The notes beneath the pieces were generated by a model. The model ran no database searches. It was not told the origin of the DNA and saw nothing but the letters and a program-made list of their open reading frames with translations. From Roseilinea sp034431495 (GTDB taxonomy: Bacteria > Chloroflexota > Anaerolineae > J036 > Brachytrichaceae), in NCBI GenBank assembly GCA_034431495.1, contig DAOUDB010000035.1, positions 1 to 13,246 on the forward strand: a DNA stretch of 13,246 nucleotides. Direction: 5' to 3'. Made by a program: the position numbers and the translations under genes. This document shows positions 1-6,860 of the stretch, one piece after another (within the stretch, counting starts at the first letter, position 1; every line of letters starts with the position of its first letter).

Positions 1-312
1 GGCGTGATCGAGATGACCGTGATCTTCATGACCGCCGGGGCCGGCCTGCGGATTGGATGGGCCATTCTGCGCCCGGGGGCGGTGTCGCGCAAGGATGCGT
101 TGTTTCTGGCGACGCGCGAGGCATTCACACTTGCCATCGGCGCTGCGCCGTTGCTGGTTGTCGCCGGCCTGATCGAGGCTTTCATCTCGCCGTTGTTCAA
201 TCCGCCATACAGCATCCTTGCCGCCGTGCTCAGCGGGGCGCTGATGTACGGCTGGCTGTTACTGGGCGGACGCAAAGGCGCGAGGCAGAAGAAAGAAATG
301 CTGAATGGGTGA
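1..312 (+). CDS. SpoIIM-family (stage II sporulation protein M-like, DUF95) membrane protein, C-terminal part
   Basis: The gene enters from the left edge, so only the last ~103 codons are visible; the GTG and ATG codons near the edge are internal. The start, GVIEMTVIFMTAGAGL followed by GWAILRPG, matches the 'HGVxEL...AGGAGLxxGWALLRPG' block typical of SpoIIM-family proteins. The next helix ends in GLIEAFISPLF, another family hallmark. Three hydrophobic segments are visible and the tail (RKGARQKKE) is basic, so probably cytoplasmic. Outside spore formers these proteins are integral membrane proteins of unknown biochemical role, commonly encoded beside MoxR, DUF58 and RDD genes. Here the neighbour set agrees, but this gene is on the opposite strand and converges on the DUF58 gene 58 bases away. 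The family assignment is fairly sure; the function is not. Confidence 0.85.
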   Translation, partial: GVIEMTVIFMTAGAGLRIGWAILRPGAVSRKDALFLATREAFTLAIGAAPLLVVAGLIEAFISPLFNPPYSILAAVLSGALMYGWLLLGGRKGARQKKEMLNG

Positions 313-326
313 CTCGCTCAGTCGTC

Positions 327-369
327 AATCCAAAATCCGACATTAATCCGAAATCCGAAATCTAAAATC
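327..369. repeat. Short degenerate AAATCCG heptamer repeat
   Basis: In the gap between two convergent genes lies an A-rich run of near-identical 7-base units: AAATCCG at 333-339, TAATCCG at 344-350, AAATCCG at 351-357, then AAATCT-AAAATC to 369. Its low GC contrasts sharply with the flanking genes. It has no hairpin potential, so it is not an ordinary intrinsic terminator. It resembles the short tandemly repeated heptamers of some cyanobacterial and Chloroflexota intergenic regions (that comparison is from memory). Role unknown. Confidence 0.7.
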
Positions 370-370
370 G

Positions 371-1708
371 TCACAACATCCCTCTGGCCTTGATTTCCAG
401 ATAGCGGTTGATGACAGCGGCGGAGAGTTGGGATGCCGGCACGTCGAGCGTCATTGCCCCCTGCATCTCAAGCTGTTGCAGCGTTGCGCGCCGATCGTCG
501 AGCAAACGCTGGGCAACGATGCGTTCATAGGCGACAGCCTCATTGTCCGGGATGCGTTCGCTGAGGGCTTTGAGGGCGGGGTCGCTGATCGTCACCACCA
601 GCGGCAGGTGCGGCGGCCGCAACCCCACCACGCCCGATGCCAGCCGCTGCATAGACACGCCGCCGGTGAGGTCGGTGAACACGACAACCAGCGCGCGCCG
701 GCGCTGCTTCGATTTAAGGTAACTGAGCGCGCGGCCAAAGTCCGGCTCCACCGGCTGCGCCTCCACGCGATACAGCCAGTCCAGCATGCGATAGAACTGC
801 GCGCGGCCGGCTTTGGGTTCAAGGTAATGCGTCACCTGATCGGCGAACGTCATCATGCCCACCCGGTCACCCTTGCCCAGCACGACGTAGCTGAACAACA
901 GCACGGCGTTGATGACATAGTCGAGCCGGTTCATATCGCCTACCGGCGCGCTCATCATGCGTCCCACGTCAAAAGCAACAAAAATGGTCTGGCTGCGCTC
1001 CGATTCAAACTCCATCGTGATCGGCCTGTGCCGACGAGCGGTGGCCTTCCACGAGATGTGGCGATAGTCATCATCGGGCTGATAGTCACGCAGGCGCTCA
1101 AACTCGCGGCCTTCCCCAAACTTGCGCGCCGTTCGCAGGCCGATATCTTGAAGGCGGTTGTTGCGCAACAGCAGGTCGTACTTGCGCACCTCGATGACAT
1201 TTGGATACACCTGCACGGGCGTGGTGAGATCAAAGCGATGCTGACGCCAGGTCAGACCCAGAGGACCAAGCCAGCGCAGCGTCACGCGCTCGAACCGATA
1301 GTCGCCGCGGCGCAGGGGATGAACGGTGTATTGAAAGTCGCGGGTTGCGCGGGCCGGCAGCGGGGCGCGAAAAGTCGGCGGGCCGGCCGGCCGTTGCGCG
1401 TCGAGCAGGAGCGGGTATAGCCACTCATCGGGCGGCTCGTCGCGCAGTTGGATAATCGTATCGCGCACGCCGCGATGCTGCACAACCAGCGTCACGGTAT
1501 TGTCGGCATCGAGCGACAGACGTTGATCGTGACGGCGGGTGAGGTGAAAGGCGGCAGGCGGATCGCTGAGACGGCGTTCGAGCCACACCAGGCCGGCCAC
1601 AGCCGACGCATAGAGCGCAGCCAGCGCAGCGAAAAGCGAGTCAAACTCGGCCAGCGCAAGCAGGGCCGGCGCGCCCAGCGCAAGCAACAACAATCGCAAC
1701 GTGGGCAT
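371..1708 (-). CDS. DUF58 domain protein with vWA-like fold
   Basis: A 445-residue protein. Two hydrophobic segments near the N-terminus (about 5-43) anchor it, followed by a beta-rich stretch. The DUF58 signature FGEGREFERLRDYQPDD then YRHISWKATARR is at about 198-226. The C-terminal part looks like a von Willebrand A fold (TIFVAFDVGRMM at 241-252). The metal-site serines of the classical DxSxS motif are Gly and Met here, a variant I believe is frequent in DUF58. DUF58 proteins are usually encoded with MoxR ATPases and are thought to act with them in assembling or activating membrane or secreted complexes. I chose the ATG at 1708, 10 bases after the moxR stop. An in-frame ATG at 1756 would add 16 non-membrane residues overlapping moxR. 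No clear Shine-Dalgarno precedes 1708, so translation may be coupled to moxR. Confidence 0.9.
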   Translation of the reverse strand: MPTLRLLLLALGAPALLALAEFDSLFAALAALYASAVAGLVWLERRLSDPPAAFHLTRRHDQRLSLDADNTVTLVVQHRGVRDTIIQLRDEPPDEWLYPLLLDAQRPAGPPTFRAPLPARATRDFQYTVHPLRRGDYRFERVTLRWLGPLGLTWRQHRFDLTTPVQVYPNVIEVRKYDLLLRNNRLQDIGLRTARKFGEGREFERLRDYQPDDDYRHISWKATARRHRPITMEFESERSQTIFVAFDVGRMMSAPVGDMNRLDYVINAVLLFSYVVLGKGDRVGMMTFADQVTHYLEPKAGRAQFYRMLDWLYRVEAQPVEPDFGRALSYLKSKQRRRALVVVFTDLTGGVSMQRLASGVVGLRPPHLPLVVTISDPALKALSERIPDNEAVAYERIVAQRLLDDRRATLQQLEMQGAMTLDVPASQLSAAVINRYLEIKARGML

Positions 1709-1718
1709 GGGCAAATGT

Positions 1719-2666
1719 TCAGCGCGGCACTTCGACACGCGCCAACAGCCGGGCAATCACTTTATCCGCGTCCAACCCTTCGACTTCTGTTTCGGGCCGC
1801 AGGATGATGCGATGGCGCAACACGGGCGGCGCAAGATGCTTGATGTCGTCGGGGCGCACATAGTCGCGGCCCTGCAGGGCCGCATAGGTCTTGGCGGTGA
1901 GCAAAAGGGCAATGCCGGCGCGCGGGCTGCCGCCCAGAATCAGGTCGGGCGACTTGCGGGTGGCGTCCATCAGGCGGGTGATGTAATCGAGAATGCCCTC
2001 TTCGACGGTGATGGCCTGAATTTCGCGGCGGGCCTCGGCGATGTCGGCCGGCGACAAGACGGGCGTCAGGCCGGCCTCGTCGAGCCGGCGCGCGTCAAAG
2101 CCGGTGTGATAGCGGCGCAGAATCTCATTCTCCGCGTTCGGCGGCGGATAGGTCACGCGCACCTTCATCAGAAAACGGTCAAGTTGCGCTTCCGGCAATG
2201 GATAGGTGCCCTCGTATTCGACCGGGTTCTGCGTGGCCAGCACCATGAACGGTGCGGGCAGCGGGTTCAACTCGCCTTCGATGGTGACCTGGCGCTCCTC
2301 CATCGCCTCGAGCAGGGCAGATTGCGTTTTGGCCGGCGCGCGGTTGATTTCATCAGCCAGCAAAATCTGGGTGAAGATCGGTCCGCGGCGCAGCGCAAAG
2401 GCGCTGGTCTGCATGTTGAACACGCTGGTGCCGATGATGTCCGAAGGCATCAGGTCGGGCGTGAACTGCACGCGCTTGAAGTCAGCGCGGATGAGCCGGG
2501 AGAGCGTCTTGGCCATGAGCGTCTTGGCTGTGCCGGGCACGCCTTCGAGCAGAACATGGCCGGCGCTGAACAACGCAACCACCAACTGCTCGAACGCCTC
2601 GTCCTGTCCGACGATAGCTTTGGCCGCCTCAGTCTTGATTTGCTGGTAGAGAGATGGCAGGTTCAT
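1719..2666 (-). CDS. MoxR-family AAA+ ATPase
   Basis: A 315-residue protein of normal MoxR length. Walker A is GVPGTAKT (42-49), Walker B ILLADEIN (101-108), sensor 1 LATQNP (143-148), the AQLDRF arginine-finger segment 160-165, and sensor 2 lies in the GGSPRAGIALL segment. All ATPase residues look intact. MoxR ATPases are cytoplasmic chaperone-like enzymes that partner with vWA-type proteins, here almost certainly the DUF58 product encoded next. The start MNLPSLYQQI is at the usual position for the family. Upstream of the ATG the transcript reads ...GCCCCCA with no recognisable Shine-Dalgarno, and a strong hairpin (2681-2731) separates this gene from the one before it. Expression may therefore depend on readthrough or on an internal promoter I cannot see. 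Called moxR-like; no specific subfamily is claimed. Confidence 0.95.
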   Translation of the reverse strand: MNLPSLYQQIKTEAAKAIVGQDEAFEQLVVALFSAGHVLLEGVPGTAKTLMAKTLSRLIRADFKRVQFTPDLMPSDIIGTSVFNMQTSAFALRRGPIFTQILLADEINRAPAKTQSALLEAMEERQVTIEGELNPLPAPFMVLATQNPVEYEGTYPLPEAQLDRFLMKVRVTYPPPNAENEILRRYHTGFDARRLDEAGLTPVLSPADIAEARREIQAITVEEGILDYITRLMDATRKSPDLILGGSPRAGIALLLTAKTYAALQGRDYVRPDDIKHLAPPVLRHRIILRPETEVEGLDADKVIARLLARVEVPR

Positions 2667-2680
2667 TGGGGGCTAATGGT

Positions 2681-2731
2681 ACCCGTAGGGTATGCCGGCG
2701 GGACAAGCCGGCGGCTTGCCCTACACAGGGT
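2681..2731. repeat. Intergenic inverted repeat (REP-like hairpin)
   Basis: Arms 2685-2701 (GTAGGGTATGCCGGCGG) and 2708-2724 pair at 14 of 17 positions around a 6-base loop. The outer ACCC (2681-2684) and GGGT (2728-2731) can add a further short stem. It nearly fills the 69-base gap between two co-directional genes. No T-run follows on the transcribed strand, so it does not look like a standard terminator. It could be a dispersed REP/MITE-like element or an mRNA-stabilising stem. Only one copy with these arms is in this window. Confidence 0.75.
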
Positions 2732-2735
2732 GCAT

Positions 2736-4238
2736 TCATTCTGTATCGGGCAGCAGCGCGCGCAGGCGCGGGTTGTCGAGGACGCGCCGGCGCTCGTCTG
2801 GGTCCTGCTCAAGACGCAGGTACTCAGCCATCATGCGCCGGGCCTCGCTCAGGTTGTTGCGATCACGGTGCAACAACGCCACGTTGTAGGCGATGTCGGG
2901 GTCCGATGGGGACAACTGACGCGCCCGGCCCAATGCGTCGAGCGCGCCGTCATAGTCCCCGATCTCCTGATAGGCCAGGCCCAGTTCGTTCAACAAGTCG
3001 GCCGAGGGGCCTTGCGCGCGAATGCGATTGAACAACAGGCTGATGCGCTGGCCGGGCGGGATGGACGGGTCGATCGGCGCGGAGTCGTTTGGCGGCATCT
3101 GGACCGGCGCAGGAGCCTGAGCCGGCGCGGCAGTCTCAGCCGGCGAGGATTGCGGTTTCGGCTCAACCACAGCGCGCAAGCCGAAGCTTTGCGCCTGATT
3201 ATCCATTTGCGCTGCTTCTGCGGGAACAGCCGGCGCAAGCCGCGCAGCACGCAACTGAAGGTCGAGCTGTTCTTTGCGCACACGCACATCGAGATAGTTC
3301 ATCGTGACATAGATGACGTTGAGCGGCACTACCAGCACGTTGCCAACGATGCCGAAAACCAGCGAGCCGACAAAGCCGAGCACCGTGAGGATGGATGCAT
3401 CACCGCTTTCAGCGGCGGCGATGGAACCGGCGAACACCAGCAGCGACAGACCGAACACCGGCAACTGCACCACGACGAACGGCCTCAGCCAGAACACCAG
3501 CAGACGACCGAACAACCGCCAGCGGAAACCGGTTGTCAGCGCGTAGCTGCGGCTAATGGATTGCACGGCGCCGGCGCCTTCGCCCACAATCGCCGGCTCG
3601 CTCAGACTCCACCCCACCCACAGCCACGCACCGACGACAATGCCGACAACTGTCAACGGCAGGCAGATCGCAGTCAGGCCGACGGTCAGCGCCAAGCCAC
3701 CTGTCGCATCGCGGGATGCCGGGCCAATGCTCAGCAATGCGGCGAACAACAAGCCATACAAGCCGGCTGCGGCCGGCAGCGCACAAACAAATAACACTAC
3801 ATTTCGAATCGCCGTCGCCACCCACAAGGCGCCCCAGCGCGGCAGGGTGGCGCGATACGAATCGCGCCATGAGGGAGCGCGGCCCAGCGCGCGCTCGATG
3901 ATGTTATGGGTCAGCGCGCCGCTCATCCAGGGCGTGAACACGCCAGCGAGGATTGCCAGACCGCTGGCGCACAGCGAGACCAGCGAGGCGCCCAGCATCG
4001 TCGTCATCCTGTCTGCAACGGCGGCCTCGTCGTATTGCATGATGCCCATCGGCGAGGTCATTTGCACGATCGATGCGCTGTTCCCAATCATGCTGAGCGC
4101 CATGAGCGGCCCCATGACCACCAGCGTGATGGCAATCAACGTCCCGAAGTGACTGCGATACAAACTGAACGTGAGGTCCAGCAGCTCACCAACGCTGCGG
4201 GCACGGATGTCAATGGAAGGAGAAGCGATGTGTGTCAT
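2736..4238 (-). CDS. Multi-helix membrane protein with C-terminal TPR repeats
   Basis: A 500-residue protein with the ATG at 4238; an upstream ATG at 4286 would only add residues overlapping the preceding gene. The N-terminus (IRARSVGELLDLTFSLYRSH) and the end of the membrane domain (NYLDVRVRKEQLDLQL) match a widespread family often labelled 'glycerophosphoryl diester phosphodiesterase membrane domain'. That label describes the fold only; no phosphodiesterase catalytic domain is present. About six long hydrophobic blocks occupy roughly residues 25-330. A Pro/Ala-rich linker follows, then two TPR-like units (about 415-480: LLNELGLAYQEIGDYDGALD, then IAYNVALLHRDRNNLSEARR). The TPRs should be cytoplasmic and bind a partner protein. 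One base separates the start from the upstream stop, so the two are surely co-transcribed. The fusion of a TPR tail to this membrane domain is worth noting. Molecular function unknown. Confidence 0.8.
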   Translation of the reverse strand: MTHIASPSIDIRARSVGELLDLTFSLYRSHFGTLIAITLVVMGPLMALSMIGNSASIVQMTSPMGIMQYDEAAVADRMTTMLGASLVSLCASGLAILAGVFTPWMSGALTHNIIERALGRAPSWRDSYRATLPRWGALWVATAIRNVVLFVCALPAAAGLYGLLFAALLSIGPASRDATGGLALTVGLTAICLPLTVVGIVVGAWLWVGWSLSEPAIVGEGAGAVQSISRSYALTTGFRWRLFGRLLVFWLRPFVVVQLPVFGLSLLVFAGSIAAAESGDASILTVLGFVGSLVFGIVGNVLVVPLNVIYVTMNYLDVRVRKEQLDLQLRAARLAPAVPAEAAQMDNQAQSFGLRAVVEPKPQSSPAETAAPAQAPAPVQMPPNDSAPIDPSIPPGQRISLLFNRIRAQGPSADLLNELGLAYQEIGDYDGALDALGRARQLSPSDPDIAYNVALLHRDRNNLSEARRMMAEYLRLEQDPDERRRVLDNPRLRALLPDTE

Positions 4239-4239
4239 A

Positions 4240-5796
4240 TTAGCTGATCCCGGCGAGTGTCCGCTCGCGCGGGTGTTCCACAACAAAGGCGAAGGTTATC
4301 TCCTGGCCAGCGCCCGGCTGCAATTCGAGTTCCCACACCAGTTCGCCGAGGTCCGACTGTTGCGCCGGCTTTGGCGTTGCCTCCAGAAGCTTCACCTTGA
4401 TATCCTCATTGCGCGCAACGGGAATCTGATCGAGCACGCGCGCGCGGATAGGCTCTGTGCGCAGATTGGTGACATTGATCTTGTAAGCCCACGTCGTACG
4501 GCGCTGACTACCGATCAGGACGGGCGCCTTGGCGGCTGCGCGCTCAGTCAGAATGCGCTCTACTTTCACCCGGTCGTCCACGCCAAGCTGGGTCTCGAAT
4601 GTTTCCCCGGGCGCAACGGCATCCAGGCGCGCTGTCCCGACGTAGTCGCGGCCATGATAGATCGACGCCGCGCCGGCCAGCAACATGTACGGCGTGTCGT
4701 TCTGGATCGTGGCGCGCAGATAGGCTTCCTCGGCCAGCTTCGGCGCGATCACGTAGTCCAGGCTGGCTCGCAGGTCGAGGGCTGCAATCGTGACTTTGTG
4801 GGACGTGCCGTCGGCCGGGATGTCGGCAGAGCGCGCGATGCGATAGGTGACTGCTGCGCCACTACTGTCCACCTCGGCCATGAGCATCGCAGCCTGAGGG
4901 GCCGGGGCCGCCATTCCGAATGCCGGCGTGCGCGCGTCGATGTCCATCGCCCTCTCCATGAGTTGCGGAGCAGTAACAGGCCGAACGAAGTCCACATACC
5001 AAGGCGACAATTCAGGGATTGTCTTCGTCGTCGCCGACCGAGCAGTGGAGAGTGAAAGCTGTGCGGCCGGCCAATCCTCCCCCGTCTGCTGTTTCACGTG
5101 CGCCAGACAGGTCAGCGCGACCTTTCCACCATCCTCGAGCCGGAGGTCGTACACTGGCGCCCACGACGCGCCGGAGACTGCATACGTCACCTCCAGTTCA
5201 AAGTCGGTCGCGGCGGATGCTTCGACGCTGACGCAGATTTGCCGGCGCTCCAGGGGCCGGAGCGGCTGCGAGTGTTCGAGCTGCGCTTTGAGCGCCTCGA
5301 TCTCGCGCTCGACCCTGTGGCACTGCCGGGCGTTGGTGTGTTTCTGTTGATGAATCTCGCTCAATTGCCGGCCAAGATAATCGGCCAGCGCGCCAACTTG
5401 GTCGATGGTTGTCTTGCCCCACGCGAGAGCCTTCGACAGATCGGCGCTCGCGTGGTCGCGCAGGCCGCTCAGGAACTGCGCGCGGCCGTCCAGTTGAGCG
5501 TCGGCTGCAACCAGCACTTTCAACTCATCCTGCAAGGCATCGAGGCGCGCGTGCAGCTCGGCAAGGTTCGCTTCGGGCGCTTCTGTTACATACCGCGTGA
5601 CGACATCCACGCCGAGCAGCCGGACATGCGTTCCTCTGCCCGAGGCGCGCACGGACTGATCGTCAATGGACGCAGGCAATCCATCCACAACCAGGGTATG
5701 TTCGCCGGCCTCCAGATGCGCAACGCCTCGCCGGGTAACGCGCGCGTTGCCCGTGTACACCGTCACCGCGACAATCGGCGCGTGTATTGCCACCAT
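4240..5796 (-). CDS. DUF4139 (MuiA-like, 'mucoidy inhibitor A' family) protein
   Basis: A 518-residue protein. The N-terminal domain (about 8-70; VAVTVYTGNARVTRRG) fits DUF4140. A helical coiled-coil-like stretch at about 75-175 is followed by DUF4139. DUF4139 hallmarks are YAVSGASWAPVYDLRL (205-220), QQTGEDW (236-242) and LSLSTARS (247-254). It ends in FVVEHPRERTLAGI, a usual family ending. I see no signal peptide, although many relatives have one, so location is uncertain. The family is named after mucoidy inhibition in enteric bacteria, but its biochemical activity is unknown. The start ATG at 5796 has a good AAAGGAG ribosome site (5803-5809) 6 bases upstream. It is the first gene of the minus-strand operon; its stop lies one base from the next start. 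It is transcribed away from ccmC across a 120-base gap. Confidence 0.9.
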   Translation of the reverse strand: MVAIHAPIVAVTVYTGNARVTRRGVAHLEAGEHTLVVDGLPASIDDQSVRASGRGTHVRLLGVDVVTRYVTEAPEANLAELHARLDALQDELKVLVAADAQLDGRAQFLSGLRDHASADLSKALAWGKTTIDQVGALADYLGRQLSEIHQQKHTNARQCHRVEREIEALKAQLEHSQPLRPLERRQICVSVEASAATDFELEVTYAVSGASWAPVYDLRLEDGGKVALTCLAHVKQQTGEDWPAAQLSLSTARSATTKTIPELSPWYVDFVRPVTAPQLMERAMDIDARTPAFGMAAPAPQAAMLMAEVDSSGAAVTYRIARSADIPADGTSHKVTIAALDLRASLDYVIAPKLAEEAYLRATIQNDTPYMLLAGAASIYHGRDYVGTARLDAVAPGETFETQLGVDDRVKVERILTERAAAKAPVLIGSQRRTTWAYKINVTNLRTEPIRARVLDQIPVARNEDIKVKLLEATPKPAQQSDLGELVWELELQPGAGQEITFAFVVEHPRERTLAGIS

Positions 5797-5877
5797 GAAA
5801 AGCTCCTTTTACCTGTTCGATTCCGAAGCGTTGTTGAGTCGGCGGGCGCATCGGCTGTAAGTCTTCAAGTCGGGCTG

Positions 5878-5885
5878 AGTATAAT
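5878..5885. promoter_or_regulatory. Overlapping -10 elements of a putative divergent promoter
   Basis: AGTATAAT reads as a perfect TATAAT on the + strand (5880-5885), 31 bases before the ccmC ATG. It also reads as TATACT on the minus strand (5878-5883), about 80 bases before the DUF4139 ATG. It is the most AT-rich point of the 120-base divergent gap. No good -35 hexamer is visible at 15-19 bases on either strand, so this rests on the -10 alone. Confidence 0.45.
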
Positions 5886-5916
5886 CGCTGAGCGAATTGA
5901 TAGAGGGCAGGTTTTG

Positions 5917-6660
5917 ATGGTTCGGCAGAAATCGATTGGAGTGTCCGCGAGTTCATCCGGGCGAGAGCACACACGCGCGCTGGGCATTGCCTCCGCCGTG
6001 ATGCTGGCGATTGCGCTAATTCTGGTGTTTGCGGTTGCGCCACGCGCGCAGGTCGAGGCCGGCGGCGACGTGCAACGCATCTTCTACTTCCACCTGGCGT
6101 CGGCCCTGATCGGGTTCGGCGCATGGATCGTGACGGCTGTGGCCGGCATTCAGTATCTGCGCACGCGCGACTTCAAACACGATCGCCTGGCCCTGGCCTC
6201 GGCCGAGATTGGTGTTGTGTTCATCGCCATGGTGCTGCTGAGCGGGATGTTGTGGGCGCGGCCGGTGTGGAACACCTTCTGGACCTGGGACTTCAAGCTC
6301 ACCCTCAGCGCGCTGCAATTTTTGATGTATGTCGCCTACCTGATGCTGCGCGCAGGCATCGATGACCCCAACCGGCGCGCGCGGTTCGCTGCCGTGTATG
6401 GCATCGTCGGCGCGCTCACCGTGCCGCTGAACTTTCTGGTCAGCCGCGTGTTGCAGAGCGTTCACCCGGCAGTGTTCGGCCCCAGCGTCAATGCCACACA
6501 ACAGGGCGGCTTCGGGGTGCCAACTGAGATGACGCTGATCCTGTTGTTCTGCCTGGCAACGTTCAGCGTGTTGTATCTGTATCTTGTCCGCACGCGCATC
6601 GCGCTGCAGGAACGCGCCGACACGCTGAATGCGCGCCGGGCCGAATTGCTCTCGCAGTAA
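5917..6660 (+). CDS. ccmC: Haem exporter protein CcmC (cytochrome c maturation, System I)
   Basis: A 247-residue polytopic membrane protein of normal CcmC length. CcmC holds haem at the outer membrane face and passes it to CcmE. Six hydrophobic segments fit the CcmC topology. The haem-ligand histidines are likely H59 (FYFHLASA) and H183 (LQSVHPAVFGP). The tryptophan-rich motif between them is WNTFWTWDFKLT (118-129), a variant of the usual WGxxWxWDxRLT with Asn for Gly. I chose the ATG at 5917: the frame stays open far upstream, but only as antisense to the DUF4139 gene, and the CcmC-like part begins just after this codon. It is followed 5 bases later by a ccmD-like gene, which favours CcmC over the related System II protein CcsA. 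ccmA, ccmB, ccmE and ccmF are not in the window. Confidence 0.93.
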   Translation: MVRQKSIGVSASSSGREHTRALGIASAVMLAIALILVFAVAPRAQVEAGGDVQRIFYFHLASALIGFGAWIVTAVAGIQYLRTRDFKHDRLALASAEIGVVFIAMVLLSGMLWARPVWNTFWTWDFKLTLSALQFLMYVAYLMLRAGIDDPNRRARFAAVYGIVGALTVPLNFLVSRVLQSVHPAVFGPSVNATQQGGFGVPTEMTLILLFCLATFSVLYLYLVRTRIALQERADTLNARRAELLSQ

Positions 6661-6665
6661 ACAGG

Positions 6666-6830
6666 ATGGAAGGCAATCTGATTTATCTGGTGGCAGCCTA
6701 TGTGGTTTTCCTCGGCGGGCTGGCGCTGTATCTGATCTCGCTGGCAGTGCGCCGGCACAACCTGGAACGCGAGGCGCGCGCGCTCGAACAGATGGCGCGC
6801 GAAATCAGGAATGAGACACACAATACGTAA
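6666..6830 (+). CDS. ccmD: Small single-helix protein, CcmD-like
   Basis: A 54-residue reading frame. MEGNLIYLVAAYVVFLGGLA and the following LYLISLAV form one transmembrane helix (about 6-28). A basic, charged helix RRHNLEREARALEQMAREIR follows. This matches CcmD in size, in the 'Y-x3-AY' start of the helix and in the 'RR-x2-L-x2-E' positive-inside tail. CcmD is a small membrane protein that stabilises the CcmC-CcmE-haem complex and its release. The gene begins 5 bases after ccmC and lies just before ccdA, the expected position. The ribosome site is weak (ACAGG directly before the ATG), suggesting coupling to ccmC. Its last five codons lie inside a perfect inverted repeat, so the C-terminal ETHNT is probably repeat-derived. 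CcmD diverges strongly; the call rests on position, size and topology. Confidence 0.75.
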   Translation: MEGNLIYLVAAYVVFLGGLALYLISLAVRRHNLEREARALEQMAREIRNETHNT

Positions 6831-6844
6831 TACGTATTGTGTGT
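6816..6844. repeat. Perfect 14-base inverted repeat at the ccmD/ccdA junction
   Basis: Arms ACACACAATACGTA (6816-6829) and its exact reverse complement (6831-6844) flank a single central A. The repeat contains the ccmD stop codon and ends 5 bases before the ccdA ribosome site. It is AT-rich compared with its surroundings. It has no following T-run on the + strand, so it is not a classical terminator. Candidates are a dispersed TACGTA-type repeat, an operator, or an RNA hairpin between ccmD and ccdA. Confidence 0.85.
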
Positions 6845-6860
6845 TGGGCAGGAACAAGCG

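Noticed and set aside
1701..3794. A 697-codon open frame on the + strand
   Set aside because: It is wholly antisense to the DUF58, MoxR and TPR membrane protein genes, which have clear family motifs. Its translation is Arg/Gln/His-rich and low in family-like structure, the usual shadow of high-GC coding DNA.
2736..4238. A glycerophosphodiester phosphodiesterase enzyme
   Set aside because: Only the membrane-domain type fold is seen. There is no TIM-barrel catalytic domain or its HR/E-E motifs, so the family label does not imply the enzyme activity.
5098..5916. A long N-terminal extension of CcmC
   Set aside because: The frame is open only as antisense of the DUF4139 gene. The CcmC-like sequence starts just after the ATG at 5917, which also follows a -10-like element.
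6816..6844. A rho-independent terminator between ccmD and ccdA
   Set aside because: The stem is perfect but AT-rich, with no run of T after it, and ccdA follows with its own good ribosome site in a functionally matching operon.
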